NCBI GenBank assembly: GCA_012522075.1
Contig: JAAYLG010000044.1
Location: 1-40,811 of the forward strand
Source of the DNA: Bacillota bacterium
GTDB taxonomy: Bacteria; Bacillota; Dethiobacteria; Dethiobacterales; Dethiobacteraceae
DNA length: 40,811 nucleotides
Direction: 5' to 3'
The notes below the pieces were generated by a model. That model did no database searches and was not told the origin of the DNA. It saw nothing but the letters and a program-made list of their open reading frames with translations. Both the position numbers and the translations under genes were made by a program. Positions 16,805-25,534 of the stretch are shown here, in pieces; within the stretch, counting starts at the first letter, position 1; each line of letters opens with the position of its first letter.

Positions 16805-17512
16805 TCAGGAGTCCGCAAGCACCGCACGCAGGCGGCTGATAATACGCGAATGGAGCTGGCAGACCCGGGATTCGCTGATTCCCAGCACCAGGCCAACTTC
16901 TTTCAGTGTCAAGCCTTCCTGGTAGTAAAGGGCAAGCAGTTGCCGGTAACGCTCCGGCAGGGCTGCAATGGCCGCCGCCAACCGTTCTTTTTCTTCCTCC
17001 GCAATGATGCGGTCCAGGACAAACTCTTCCGTGGCGTTTGTCGGCGGTGCGGCAAAAAGAACCTCTTCCAGGGAAACCGTCGCGGCAGTGTTAATGGCCG
17101 CTGTCAGCTTTCTGTATTTTTCCTGCGGCATATTAAGTTCCGCCGCCAGTTCCTCATCGGTAGGTTCGCGCCCCAAGGAGGCGGCTAATTTTTGTTCCGC
17201 CGTATTTAGCGCCCGCATCTGCCGGAAAAGGGAGCGGGGCAGCCACGATAGGCTGCGCAGTTCATCCAGCATGGCGCCGCGGATGCGCAGCGAGGCATAT
17301 GTTTCGAATTTGACACCGCGTGCGGGGTCAAAACGTTTTAGTGCTTCCAGAAGCCCCAGTACCCCTGCCTGCACCAAATCTTCCTTGTTAATATGGGCAG
17401 GCAACCCCAAAAGCAGCCTGCCGGCATGATAACGCACCAAAGGCAGGTAACGCGCTACTGTTTCGGCACTTGCGGCGCCGTTCTTTTCCCGGTAAGTTCG
17501 GACATGATTCAT
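16805..17512 (-). CDS. fliA: Flagellar RNA polymerase sigma factor FliA/SigD (sigma-28)
   Basis: The 235-residue sigma factor has region 2 (YLPLVRYHAGRLL ... INKEDLVQAGVLGLLEALKRFDP, in two blocks), a typical MLDELRSLSWLPRS segment just after it, region 3 (LGREPTDEELAAELNM) and region 4 (LPERYRQLLALYYQEGLTLKEVG, helix-turn-helix ISESRVCQLHSR). The DELRSxxWxPRS stretch is diagnostic of FliA/SigD. Start ATG 17512 has AAAGGG 8 bases upstream. It should direct late flagellar genes; three matching promoters are seen at 38723-38801 and 39610-39636. No flgM anti-sigma gene is present in the window. Confidence 0.95.
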   Translation of the reverse strand: MNHVRTYREKNGAASAETVARYLPLVRYHAGRLLLGLPAHINKEDLVQAGVLGLLEALKRFDPARGVKFETYASLRIRGAMLDELRSLSWLPRSLFRQMRALNTAEQKLAASLGREPTDEELAAELNMPQEKYRKLTAAINTAATVSLEEVLFAAPPTNATEEFVLDRIIAEEEKERLAAAIAALPERYRQLLALYYQEGLTLKEVGLVLGISESRVCQLHSRIISRLRAVLADS

Positions 17513-17530
17513 GGTCAGCACCCTTTTCTT

Positions 17531-18178
17531 TTATGGCGGTGAAATGCGTTTCCGCAGTTCACGAAAAATATAGGCAATAATCTGCTCTCTTTCTGCCTCA
17601 CTGATCCCGGCAAACTGGATGCCGATACGGACGTCTTTTGTCGCCCGGTCCACAAACACCCAGTTGATTACACCCTTTACCACCAGATGTTGTTTGCCCT
17701 TTTCTCCTGCACCAAGCGGCAGGGTAAACGTTACTTCAGTATTGACCGGCAGCGCTTCCTTCGATACAAACTGCAGCCCGCCTCCGGAAAGGTCAACCAC
17801 TTTCCCCCTGATTACCTTCTCACTGCCGTCTTCCTTGGCAACACGGATTTGCAGCGGCATGACCAGCGGCAGGCGGACATACTGCCGGCGCTGCCTCCGG
17901 GAAAGCAGAGTAGGCCTGGGCAGGACCAAAAGAGACACATTGTTGACCTTTTTCCTTTCCAGAATTTCGCCGATGAAACTGTAGACAGCATCCTTGTGGA
18001 CAAATTCCACCTTGACTTTGTCTCCCTCGTGCAGGAGCAGGTATTGACCGCTCTTAAACGGCAAGGAAAAGGCCAATTTTTTATCGTCCAGTTCCTGGAT
18101 CATGCTTTTGAACGGTTCTCCGTCAGGCAACGCGGACACCATGATTTTTTGACCGAGATACAGCCGACTGCGACTCAT
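17531..18178 (-). CDS. PilZ-domain c-di-GMP effector, YcgR-like
   Basis: The 215-residue protein has an N-terminal YcgR-type beta domain (about 1-95) and a C-terminal PilZ domain. The c-di-GMP binding residues are present: the RxxxR-type basic stretch RRRQRRQYVRLPL (about 95-107) and D-L-S-G-G-G-L (about 130-136). YcgR and its Bacillus counterpart brake the motor by contacting the stator or C-ring when c-di-GMP is high. The start overlaps the flhG stop by 4 bases (ATGA), with GGAGGA upstream, so it is translationally coupled. It works with the riboswitch at the head of the same operon. Confidence 0.92.
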   Translation of the reverse strand: MSRSRLYLGQKIMVSALPDGEPFKSMIQELDDKKLAFSLPFKSGQYLLLHEGDKVKVEFVHKDAVYSFIGEILERKKVNNVSLLVLPRPTLLSRRQRRQYVRLPLVMPLQIRVAKEDGSEKVIRGKVVDLSGGGLQFVSKEALPVNTEVTFTLPLGAGEKGKQHLVVKGVINWVFVDRATKDVRIGIQFAGISEAEREQIIAYIFRELRKRISPP

Positions 18179-19080
18179 AGGCAGTCCTCCGGTTCACCCG
18201 ATTTTTCCCACAAAGCCGCAAGGCGGGCAAGAAAACCACGGATGCCGCGCGGTGCTTCCACAGGCAGCGCCAGCAGGGCATGGGCTATAGCCTGCACATC
18301 CTGTGCCGCCTTGGCCCGGGGAAAGCTAATGACAAAGGGCAGCTGCTGCCTCACAGCTCTGACCACATGCTGGTCGTTACTGATAATGCCCAGAAACTGC
18401 AGTTCCAACTGTAGGAACTTGCGGCTTACCTCAGCAAAACGTTCGGCAATGGCCCTGCCTTCGCTTTCACTGTTAACCAGGTTGACAACCAGTTTAATTT
18501 TCGGCTGCGGCTGCTGTTTGGCCACAACTTTGACAATACCATAGGCATCTGTAATGGCTGTAGGATCGGGAGTGGTGATAACAACAAGCTCATCGGCGGC
18601 GAAAATGAAAGACAGGACCGACGGGGAAAGGCCGGCCGACGTATCAATTAGCAGAACATCGGCTGTTTCTTCCAGGTAGAGCAGGCTGCTGATAAGATTT
18701 CCCCGCTGCTTTTCAGTGAGATTGGCCAGTTCCGCCAGGCCATTGGCACCGGCAATAATTTTTATTCCTTCCGGCCCGGTAATCAGTATCTCTTCCAGGG
18801 TCTTACGCCCCTGGACCACATCATGCAGCGTATGCAGCGGGACAAGGCCCAGCATGACGTCAACATTGGCCAGTCCCAGATCCGCATCCATGACGGTTAC
18901 TTTTTTTCCCAGGCGCGAAAGAACAATGGCCAGGTTTACCACGAAACTTGTTTTTCCCACGCCGCCTTTACCGCTTGTTACGGTAATGACGCGGGGTATT
19001 CTTTTTTTCGCCTGCTTTAGCCTGTCCTGCTGTGCTGCAGACGCCGCCAGTCTACGCAAATGTTCAGCCTGATCCAACAT
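18175..19080 (-). CDS. flhG: Flagellar number regulator FlhG (MinD/ParA-type ATPase)
   Basis: This 301-residue ATPase has the deviant Walker A TSGKGGVGKTS (35-45), DADLGLANVDVMLGL (about 70-84) and a later DTSAGLS motif. The N-terminus M-L-D-Q-A-E-H-L-R-R-L carries the DQAxxLR helix known to stimulate FlhF GTPase activity. It is a membrane-associated regulator of flagellar number and placement. GGGAGGG lies 7 bases before the start, overlapping the flhF stop. Confidence 0.95.
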   Translation of the reverse strand: MLDQAEHLRRLAASAAQQDRLKQAKKRIPRVITVTSGKGGVGKTSFVVNLAIVLSRLGKKVTVMDADLGLANVDVMLGLVPLHTLHDVVQGRKTLEEILITGPEGIKIIAGANGLAELANLTEKQRGNLISSLLYLEETADVLLIDTSAGLSPSVLSFIFAADELVVITTPDPTAITDAYGIVKVVAKQQPQPKIKLVVNLVNSESEGRAIAERFAEVSRKFLQLELQFLGIISNDQHVVRAVRQQLPFVISFPRAKAAQDVQAIAHALLALPVEAPRGIRGFLARLAALWEKSGEPEDCL

Positions 19081-19084
19081 TACA

Positions 19085-20161
19085 TCACCCTCCCAGGATC
19101 AGATTCGCCAGCTTCTCGGAATGCGCTACCTCCAGGTCATCAGGCACATTCTGCCCTGTGGTGATATAAGTAACCGGGTAGTTTGTCTTGGCACAGACAT
19201 TCAGGATTGCTCCGTAAGTTGTCGTTTCATCCAGCTTGGTAAAAATCAAACGGTTATAATTAACCCTGCTGAATTTATCCATAATCATATATAAGTCCCG
19301 TGTTTTGGTCGTGGCACTCAACACCAGGAAAATTTCCGGGGCCGGCAAGACTGAGAGGAAACCGGCAAGTTCGGAAACCTGCATAGTATTTTTGGCGTTC
19401 CGGCCGGCAGTGTCCACCAAAATGATGTCGCAGGCGGAAAGTTTCTCCAAGGCCGCGGCCATTTCTTTGGGAGCCATCACCACTTCCACAGGCATGCCGG
19501 TGATATCGGCATAAGTCCGCAGCTGGTCCACCGCCCCGACACGGTATGTATCAATGGTAATCATGCCGACTTTTTTATTTTGGTAAAAGGCAAAGCGAGC
19601 GGCAAGCTTGGCCAGGGTTGTGGTTTTACCGACACCGGTGGGGCCTACAAAAACCAGGATTCTGGCATTGTCCGGCAGCTCCTCCGTACGCAGCTTCTCC
19701 CGGATTTTCTTTTGCATAATGATGGCCACTACTTCCTGGGAGAGTTCATTATCCGCCGCAAACTTGTCATGGATTTCGGCGAGAATTTGCTGCGCCAGCT
19801 CTTCTTCCACATCATGGGCTATCAGCTGTTGCATCCACTGGTAGAAAGGTCCCTTGGCCTCGATTTCCCTGCGCTGCTGGCCGGAAACAAGCCTGGAAAC
19901 AAGCTGTTTCAGTTCGCTAAGTTCTTTGTGCAGTTTATCTTCCGCTTTTGCCTGCTCCTGTCCGGCAAGAGCAGCTTGAAAAGGCATGACCGCAGTATCG
20001 GCCGCGGCCGTAATTTCAATTTTCGGCGGGGTAAAAAACCCGCGCCAGCCCCGCTCGCGGACCTTGCGGCTCTGGATAATAATGGCGTCCGGGCCAAGCT
20101 CTTTTTTAATCAGCTGCATACCTTCCTGAATATTGTCTACGCAATATTTTTTAATTTTCAT
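19085..20161 (-). CDS. flhF: SRP-type GTPase FlhF
   Basis: This 358-residue protein has a basic/variable B domain (1-95), a helical N domain and a G domain with P-loop GPTGVGKTT (about 173-181), DTYRVGAVDQLRTYA, DTAGRN and TKLDETTTYG. FlhF marks the site of flagellar assembly at the membrane. The start overlaps the end of flhA: ATG 20161 is chosen over GTG 20167 because of the GGTGAG just upstream. Next gene flhG encodes its activator. Confidence 0.95.
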   Translation of the reverse strand: MKIKKYCVDNIQEGMQLIKKELGPDAIIIQSRKVRERGWRGFFTPPKIEITAAADTAVMPFQAALAGQEQAKAEDKLHKELSELKQLVSRLVSGQQRREIEAKGPFYQWMQQLIAHDVEEELAQQILAEIHDKFAADNELSQEVVAIIMQKKIREKLRTEELPDNARILVFVGPTGVGKTTTLAKLAARFAFYQNKKVGMITIDTYRVGAVDQLRTYADITGMPVEVVMAPKEMAAALEKLSACDIILVDTAGRNAKNTMQVSELAGFLSVLPAPEIFLVLSATTKTRDLYMIMDKFSRVNYNRLIFTKLDETTTYGAILNVCAKTNYPVTYITTGQNVPDDLEVAHSEKLANLILGG

Positions 20162-22229
20162 TCTCACTCACCATCCCCACTGATTCTACATCCAGCCCCG
20201 GCACAATTTCATGAAAGGAAAGGACAGTCAGGTTCGGCAGGAAACGCTCCGCCAGGCGCTTAAACGGCAGGCGAATCCGGGCCGATGTTAGGACCACCGG
20301 GGATCTCCCCGCCAGCACTTCCCGCTCCGCCAACTTGCCCAGTTTGGCGAAAATGCGCTGGGCAACCTGCGGCTCCAGGACAGGAAAAGCACCGTGCGGT
20401 GTAACCGTGATGGCATCAAAAATTTTTTGTTCCAGGGCTGCGTCAAGGGAAATAACATGCAGCCGGCCGTCTGTTGCATACTGGTTGCACAGTGTGCGGG
20501 CAAGAGCCTGCCGAACATATTCCGTCAGAGTATCGGCATCCCTGGTTGTACGGGCATGGTCCGCCAGCGTCTCGAAGATAGTCACCAAGTCACGGATGGG
20601 AACTCGCTCCCGCAGCAAATTCTGCAAGACTTTCTGAATCTCTCCCACAGTCATAATATCGGGCAGGAGTTCCTCAATAACTGCACTCTGCTTTTCCCGC
20701 ACAAGCTCAATTAGCTCTTTGACCTCCTGCCGGCCCAGCAGTTCATGGGCGTGGGCCTTAATAATTTCCGTCAGGTGGGTAATGATGACAGTTGTGACAT
20801 CAACTACGGTATAACCGGACATTTCCGCTTCTTCTTTCTGATCCGGGGCGATCCAAACGGCAGGCAAACCGAAAGTCGGCTCTTTTGTAGGCTGCCCGTG
20901 CAGTTCCAGTTCATCACTGTTAAGCGGGTTCATTGCCAGGTAGTGGCCGGGACGCACTTCTCCTTTAGCAATGGCATTGCCTTTTAGTTTAAAGGTGTAA
21001 GCATTGGGCGGCAATTGCAGGTTGTCGCGGATGCGGATAGGCTGCACCACAATGCCCAGTTCCAGGGCGCACTGGCGGCGGCAGGCTGTAATCCGCTCCA
21101 GCAGGTCGCCACCCTGGGCCCGGTCTGTCAGCGAGATCAAGTTATAGCCGATTTCAATTTCCAGCGTCTCCACCACCAGGAGATTCATGACATTTTCCGG
21201 CTGCAGCGCCGTCCGCTCCGGCTGCATGGCCTGCAGGGCACGACGCTCCTCTTCCTCTTTCTCTTCCTGGAATAAGGTATAAGCGGCAAAACCGGTGGCT
21301 AAAGCAAGAATAAAAAACGGGAAAAAGGGAATTTGCGGCACAAAGCCCAAAATAAGCAGGATCGCTGCCGCCAGCGCCATTACCCGCGGGAAGCTGAACA
21401 ACTGGCGCGACAGGTCCTCGCCGAAGCTGCTTTCGGAGGTACTGCGGGTCACAAGCATACCCGCGGCCGTGGAAACCAAAAGCGCCGGAATCTGCGAAAC
21501 AAGGCCGTCCCCCACGGTAAGTGTTATGTAACGCTGGATGGCCTCGGCGGCGGGCAGACCCAGCTGGACCATACCGATGGTAAAGCCGCCGATAATGTTG
21601 ATAAGCGTAATGACTATGCCGGCAATGGCATCGCCGCGTACAAATTTGCTGGCACCGTCCATGGCTCCGTAAAAGTCGGCTTCCGCCTGCAGTTCCCGCC
21701 GCCTTTTGCGCGCTTCCTGCTCCGTGATCAGGCCCGCATTAAGGTCTGCGTCAATGCTCATTTGTTTTCCCGGCATGGCGTCCAGGGTAAAGCGGGCCGC
21801 CACTTCGGCCACGCGCCCGGCACCGTTGGTAATAACCACAAACTGAATCACGGTAATAATCAGGAAAATAATCAGTCCGACTACGTAGTTATTGCCGGTA
21901 ACAAAATTACCAAAGGCGGCGATGATGGCTCCGGCCTCGCCGCGGCTTAAAATCAAGCGGGTAGAAGAAATATTGAGCGCCAGCCGGAAAAGCGTCACCA
22001 CCAAAAGCAGGGAAGGAAAGACGGAAAATTGCAGTGTTTCAGTAGCGAAAAGAGTCAAAAGCAGGATTACCACCGAAGCGGCAATGGAAACAGTAAGCAG
22101 CACATCCAGAAGCAGCGGCGGGATGGGAATGACAATAATCATGACGACTGCGATTACCGCAGCAGCAATAATTACATCCGCATAATGCAGCAATACCTGC
22201 CGGCCGCGCCCGGCATCCACTCTTGCCAT
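20151..22229 (-). CDS. flhA: Flagellar type III export gate protein FlhA
   Basis: The 692-residue protein has about eight N-terminal transmembrane helices (to about 330). The cytoplasmic FHIPEP signature is seen as RVAEVAARFTLDAMPGKQMS (about 147-166), and a large C-terminal cytoplasmic domain binds chaperone-substrate complexes. Length is standard for FlhA (about 690). GAGGAGG lies upstream of the ATG. It forms the nonameric ring of the export gate with FlhB and FliPQR. Confidence 0.97.
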   Translation of the reverse strand: MARVDAGRGRQVLLHYADVIIAAAVIAVVMIIVIPIPPLLLDVLLTVSIAASVVILLLTLFATETLQFSVFPSLLLVVTLFRLALNISSTRLILSRGEAGAIIAAFGNFVTGNNYVVGLIIFLIITVIQFVVITNGAGRVAEVAARFTLDAMPGKQMSIDADLNAGLITEQEARKRRRELQAEADFYGAMDGASKFVRGDAIAGIVITLINIIGGFTIGMVQLGLPAAEAIQRYITLTVGDGLVSQIPALLVSTAAGMLVTRSTSESSFGEDLSRQLFSFPRVMALAAAILLILGFVPQIPFFPFFILALATGFAAYTLFQEEKEEEERRALQAMQPERTALQPENVMNLLVVETLEIEIGYNLISLTDRAQGGDLLERITACRRQCALELGIVVQPIRIRDNLQLPPNAYTFKLKGNAIAKGEVRPGHYLAMNPLNSDELELHGQPTKEPTFGLPAVWIAPDQKEEAEMSGYTVVDVTTVIITHLTEIIKAHAHELLGRQEVKELIELVREKQSAVIEELLPDIMTVGEIQKVLQNLLRERVPIRDLVTIFETLADHARTTRDADTLTEYVRQALARTLCNQYATDGRLHVISLDAALEQKIFDAITVTPHGAFPVLEPQVAQRIFAKLGKLAEREVLAGRSPVVLTSARIRLPFKRLAERFLPNLTVLSFHEIVPGLDVESVGMVSENEN

Positions 22230-22250
22230 AAAATCCTCCTCTCCACTGCG

Positions 22251-23312
22251 TTAACGCCGCAGGCGGTAAATAGCAGCCAGGATTTCCGCCACCGCCTGGT
22301 ACATTTCCACCGGGATGGCCTGTCCGATTTCGACTTGGGTAAAAAGCATCCTGGCCACAGTCTTGTTTTCCACGATGGGCACATGATGTTCCTTTGCTTT
22401 TTCCCGGATGCGCCGGGCCACATCCCCGGCCCCCTTGGCCACCACTACAGGCGCCTCATCCTCGCCGTCCCGGTAACGCAAGGCCACGGCCAGTTCTGTC
22501 GGGTTCGTAATAACTACTGTGGCCTGCGGTATACTCTCCATCATTCGGTGCATGGCCAGGCGGCGCATTCTTTCCCGCATACGGGACCGGACTTGCGGAT
22601 CACCCTCATACTGTTTCATTTCTTCTTTAACTTCCTGCCGGGTCATCCTTAAGTTCTGCAGGTGTTGCCGGCGCTGAAAGATATAATCGGCTACAGCCAG
22701 GGCAAAAAAGGCAATTCCCACACGGACGGACAGACCCAGTATGAGGGAACTGGCCGTTTCCCATGCTTGGGCCGCGTTCTGGTAAAGCAAAAGCAAAAGC
22801 ACATCCAGCTTCTGTTTGACATACAGGTAAGCAACCGCCCCCACAAGGGCCACTTTCAGCAGCGACTTTACCAGATCAAAAAGGGCCCGCCGGGAAAAAA
22901 TTCTTCTAAAGCCTTCCACCGGATTGATACGGCTTAACTGCGGATTCAGCGGTTCAGTGGTGAAAAGAAAGCCTGACTGGACATAGTTGACAACAACACC
23001 GACCGTCACGGCGGTAAGAAAAATAGGGAAAGTTACAACAGCAAAATCCCAGGCGGCTACTCTTGTCAGCCCGCCCACCGCCTCACTGCCGGGAGCGAAT
23101 GGAGGAAAACTAAGGTAGCGGGCAAGCATTTCCTTGAGGTAGGAAAAGAGGAAGCTGCCTGCGGCATATAAAACTGCAGTCAAGGCCAACAGGTTGGCGG
23201 CCGCTATCACTTCACCTGATTTAACCACCTGTCCCTTTTTTCTTGTTTCCTCCAGGCGCTTGGGGGTTGGTTCTTCCGTTTTTTCACCGTCGGCAAAGAG
23301 TTGCAGGTCCAG
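22251..23312 (-). CDS. flhB: Flagellar export switch protein FlhB, without a standard start codon
   Basis: The frame encodes the complete FlhB, including its conserved N-terminus LDLQLF-ADGEKTEEPTPKR-LEETRKKGQ, four membrane helices and the C-terminal autocleavage domain (cleavage motif here N-P-T-E, not the usual N-P-T-H). The first ATG, GTG or TTG in frame is GTG 23228, which would delete the conserved N-terminal stretch. Upstream of it only CTG 23312 (used here as a nominal start) and an ATT are available, and no ribosome site is seen. The frame lies -1 relative to fliR and joins it at TTTTTTAG (fliR stop 23329-23327). A FliR-FlhB fusion by slippage or an undercalled T is therefore likely; fused FliR/FlhB proteins are known in Clostridium. 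Confidence 0.9.
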   Translation of the reverse strand: MDLQLFADGEKTEEPTPKRLEETRKKGQVVKSGEVIAAANLLALTAVLYAAGSFLFSYLKEMLARYLSFPPFAPGSEAVGGLTRVAAWDFAVVTFPIFLTAVTVGVVVNYVQSGFLFTTEPLNPQLSRINPVEGFRRIFSRRALFDLVKSLLKVALVGAVAYLYVKQKLDVLLLLLYQNAAQAWETASSLILGLSVRVGIAFFALAVADYIFQRRQHLQNLRMTRQEVKEEMKQYEGDPQVRSRMRERMRRLAMHRMMESIPQATVVITNPTELAVALRYRDGEDEAPVVVAKGAGDVARRIREKAKEHHVPIVENKTVARMLFTQVEIGQAIPVEMYQAVAEILAAIYRLRR

Positions 23313-23326
23313 TCGCTTGGCGGGAG

Positions 23327-24088
23327 CTAAAAAAGGCTGAACAGGACGGAAAGGTTTTGGTGCATACTGCTGAAAACTGTCTGCAGAAATTGTGACACGT
23401 AAGGGAATATAAGATAAACGATTAATAAGGCAACTCCTACCTTTAATGGCATCCCCACCATAAAAACGTGCAGTTGGGGTACAGTTTTGGCCAAAAGGCC
23501 CAGAGCCAGGTCGCAGAAAACCAACACCGCCATTACCGGCATGGCCAGCTGAAAAGCAAGCATGACCATTTGGGAAAAATAAGCTGTAAACTGCGGGAAG
23601 AGGTCAGGCTGCAGCACCGCGCCGCCCAGGGGGATAAGTTCGGCACTGCGGGCCAGTGCCGCCAGCAGGTAATGATGTCCGTCAATTGTCAGGTAAAGCA
23701 CAAGGGCAAAGTATTGATAAAACTGGGCGAAAAGCGTAACTTGTGTCCCGTAAACAGGATCAAAGAGACTGGCCGAGGTCAACCCCGTCTGCAGGTCAAG
23801 ATACTGCCCGGCCACGGTGGCAACCGTAAAGAAGAAAAGAGTAAAAAGGCCGATGGTCAGTCCGACCAGTGCTTCACCCGCCACCATCAGAAAGTAGGAC
23901 AGGAAATGTGCCGGCAGTTCTGCTACCAGCGTCCGGTTGGCACTGAAAACAAGATAGGCTGTCATGGCGGCCAAACCGGTTTTAAACAGCACGGGAACCC
24001 GGACACGGTTCAGGAAGGGCAGCGGGACAAAAACAGCGGTAAAACGGACAAATAACAGCAGTAAAGCGGTCCATTCCAAACTTGCCAT
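23327..24088 (-). CDS. fliR: Flagellar export gate protein FliR
   Basis: The 253-residue membrane protein has several hydrophobic helices and typical FliR segments (PLPFLNRVRVPVLFKTGLA near 22-40, LQTGLTSASLFDPVYGTQV near 108-126). Length fits FliR (about 255). There is no clear ribosome site ahead of ATG 24088, which lies 8 bases past the fliQ stop, so translation is probably coupled. The last codons are CTT TTT TAG; the T6 run directly before the stop is where flhB begins in the -1 frame. Confidence 0.95.
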   Translation of the reverse strand: MASLEWTALLLLFVRFTAVFVPLPFLNRVRVPVLFKTGLAAMTAYLVFSANRTLVAELPAHFLSYFLMVAGEALVGLTIGLFTLFFFTVATVAGQYLDLQTGLTSASLFDPVYGTQVTLFAQFYQYFALVLYLTIDGHHYLLAALARSAELIPLGGAVLQPDLFPQFTAYFSQMVMLAFQLAMPVMAVLVFCDLALGLLAKTVPQLHVFMVGMPLKVGVALLIVYLIFPYVSQFLQTVFSSMHQNLSVLFSLF

Positions 24089-24095
24089 CTAAATG

Positions 24096-24365
24096 CTACA
24101 TCCCGTAAGTACCAAGCTGCGCAAACAGGTTGGCGGTATAATTTACAATTGTTGTCAGCATCCAGCCGCCTAAGACCAGCAGCCCGAGCAGGATAGCCAG
24201 TATCTTGGGAACAAAAGTAAGCGCCTGCTCCTGGATTTGTGTCGTCGCCTGAAAAATGCTGATCGTAAGGCCTACAAGCAGGCTGATGGCCAGCAGGGGG
24301 GCCGCCAGGTGAAGAATAGTCATCACTGCTCCCCGTGCTATCGTCAAGACATATTCGGCCGACAT
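24096..24365 (-). CDS. fliQ: Flagellar export gate protein FliQ
   Basis: This is an 89-residue protein with two transmembrane helices. LLVGLTISIFQATTQIQEQALTF is the family hallmark (given here as residues about 29-51), followed by VPKILAI. Length is exactly typical. GAGGAGGGGG precedes the ATG. It forms the helical core complex with FliP and FliR. Confidence 0.97.
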   Translation of the reverse strand: MSAEYVLTIARGAVMTILHLAAPLLAISLLVGLTISIFQATTQIQEQALTFVPKILAILLGLLVLGGWMLTTIVNYTANLFAQLGTYGM

Positions 24366-24377
24366 AAGCCCCCTCCT

Positions 24378-25136
24378 CTACAGAAAACTTTCCACCAGTG
24401 ATTTAACCACCATGTGCCAGCCGTCCACCATGACGAATAACAGCAGTTTAAAGGGCAGCGAAATCATCACGGGCGGCAGCATGAACATCCCCATGGACAT
24501 AATTGTACTTGCCACAACCATATCAATAATCAGAAAGGGAACAAAAAGCAAAAATCCCATCTGAAAGGCCGTTTTTAACTCGGAGATCACGAAAGCGGGA
24601 ACCAGGACGCTAAAAGGCACGTCATCTTTTGTTTCCGGCCGTTCAGCGCCGGCTATGTTGATAAAAAGGGCCAGGTCTTTTTCCCGGGTCTGCCTGAACA
24701 TAAACTCGCGCAGGGGCCGGGTGGCGGCTGTCCATGCTTCTTCCTGAGTTATCTCCCCTGCAAGATACGGCGTCAGGGCCGTATCTTTTATTTCGCTGTA
24801 AACGGGAGACATGACAAAAACGGTGAGAAAAAGGGCCAAGCCGATAATAACCTGGTTCGGCGGTGTCTGTTGTGTAGCCAGGGCGTTGCGTAAAAAAGAG
24901 AGAACTACCACAATGCGGGTAAAAGAAGTCATTAAGACCAGAATGGCGGGGACCAGCGACAGTACTGTCAGCAGGGCCAAAAGCTGCAGCGTGCCCACCA
25001 CTTCCTGCGGCTCGGTGGCAGTGCCCAGTTCAATGTTGACATTGGGCAACGGCAGGGGCTGGGCCGCCGCCCGGCCGGGGCACAGGGCACAAAACAAAAG
25101 CAATAGTACAAGGCAAAGTATGTATTTAACTTTCAT
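24378..25136 (-). CDS. fliP: Flagellar export gate protein FliP
   Basis: This 252-residue protein begins with a cleavable signal peptide (KVKYILCLVLLLLFCALC, ending near A-A-A-Q at 23-26), then FliP core segments: SFTRIVVVLSFLRNALATQ, PPNQVIIGLALFLT and the C-terminal FLIIDMVVASTIMSMGMFM. Start ATG 25136 overlaps the fliO end by 11 bases. In-frame extension upstream gives sequence read from the fliO gene and is rejected. FliP is the main pore component of the export gate. Confidence 0.95.
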   Translation of the reverse strand: MKVKYILCLVLLLLFCALCPGRAAAQPLPLPNVNIELGTATEPQEVVGTLQLLALLTVLSLVPAILVLMTSFTRIVVVLSFLRNALATQQTPPNQVIIGLALFLTVFVMSPVYSEIKDTALTPYLAGEITQEEAWTAATRPLREFMFRQTREKDLALFINIAGAERPETKDDVPFSVLVPAFVISELKTAFQMGFLLFVPFLIIDMVVASTIMSMGMFMLPPVMISLPFKLLLFVMVDGWHMVVKSLVESFL

Positions 25137-25530
25137 CCCGGCTACCCACTTCTTCCTCTTGCTCCTCGCGGCTGTCGGCAGTCCGCCCCAAGGACATGAG
25201 CCTCTCCTTGCTTTTTTGCAGGAGCCCGGCAAAGTCGGCCATCCCCACACCGGCAGGCTCTGTAGCCGCAAGCTCTTCGCTGCTGATTTCCGCCAGGCAA
25301 TCCACCCGGGTGGGAGTGACACCGAGCAGCAAGTAGCGCTTTCCCACCTTAACCAGGCAGAGTGAGACCCGCACACCAAGGGCAAGGCGTTCAACTACAC
25401 GCAGGTTGGCACGGCTGCCCGGACGGCGTCCGGCAAAAAGCGGGAGCAGGTAGCGTGTAAAAATGAAAAGCAGGACCAGGACAAAAACAAGTGATACGGT
25501 TATCTGTAGAAAAGCCTGGAAATTGTCCAC
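25126..25530 (-). CDS. fliO: Flagellar biosynthetic protein FliO
   Basis: This is a small protein of 134 residues with one transmembrane helix (about 12-34, VSLVFVLVLLFIFTRYLLP) and a cytoplasmic FliO domain (GSRANLRVVERLALGVRVSL, KRYLLLGVTPTRVD). I place the start at GTG 25530, five bases after the fliN-like stop. The upstream ATG at 25599 lies inside that gene and would add non-FliO residues. FliO helps assemble the FliP ring. The position fliN-fliO-fliP is standard. Confidence 0.9.
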   Translation of the reverse strand: MDNFQAFLQITVSLVFVLVLLFIFTRYLLPLFAGRRPGSRANLRVVERLALGVRVSLCLVKVGKRYLLLGVTPTRVDCLAEISSEELAATEPAGVGMADFAGLLQKSKERLMSLGRTADSREEQEEEVGSRDES

Positions 25531-25534
25531 GTTC

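Noticed and set aside
22251-23228. FlhB starting at GTG 23228
   Set aside because: This would remove the conserved LDLQLF...EKTEEPTPKR region that is encoded intact directly upstream.
24378-25394. FliP with an 86-residue N-terminal extension
   Set aside because: A clear signal peptide starts at 25136; the extension is fliO in another frame.
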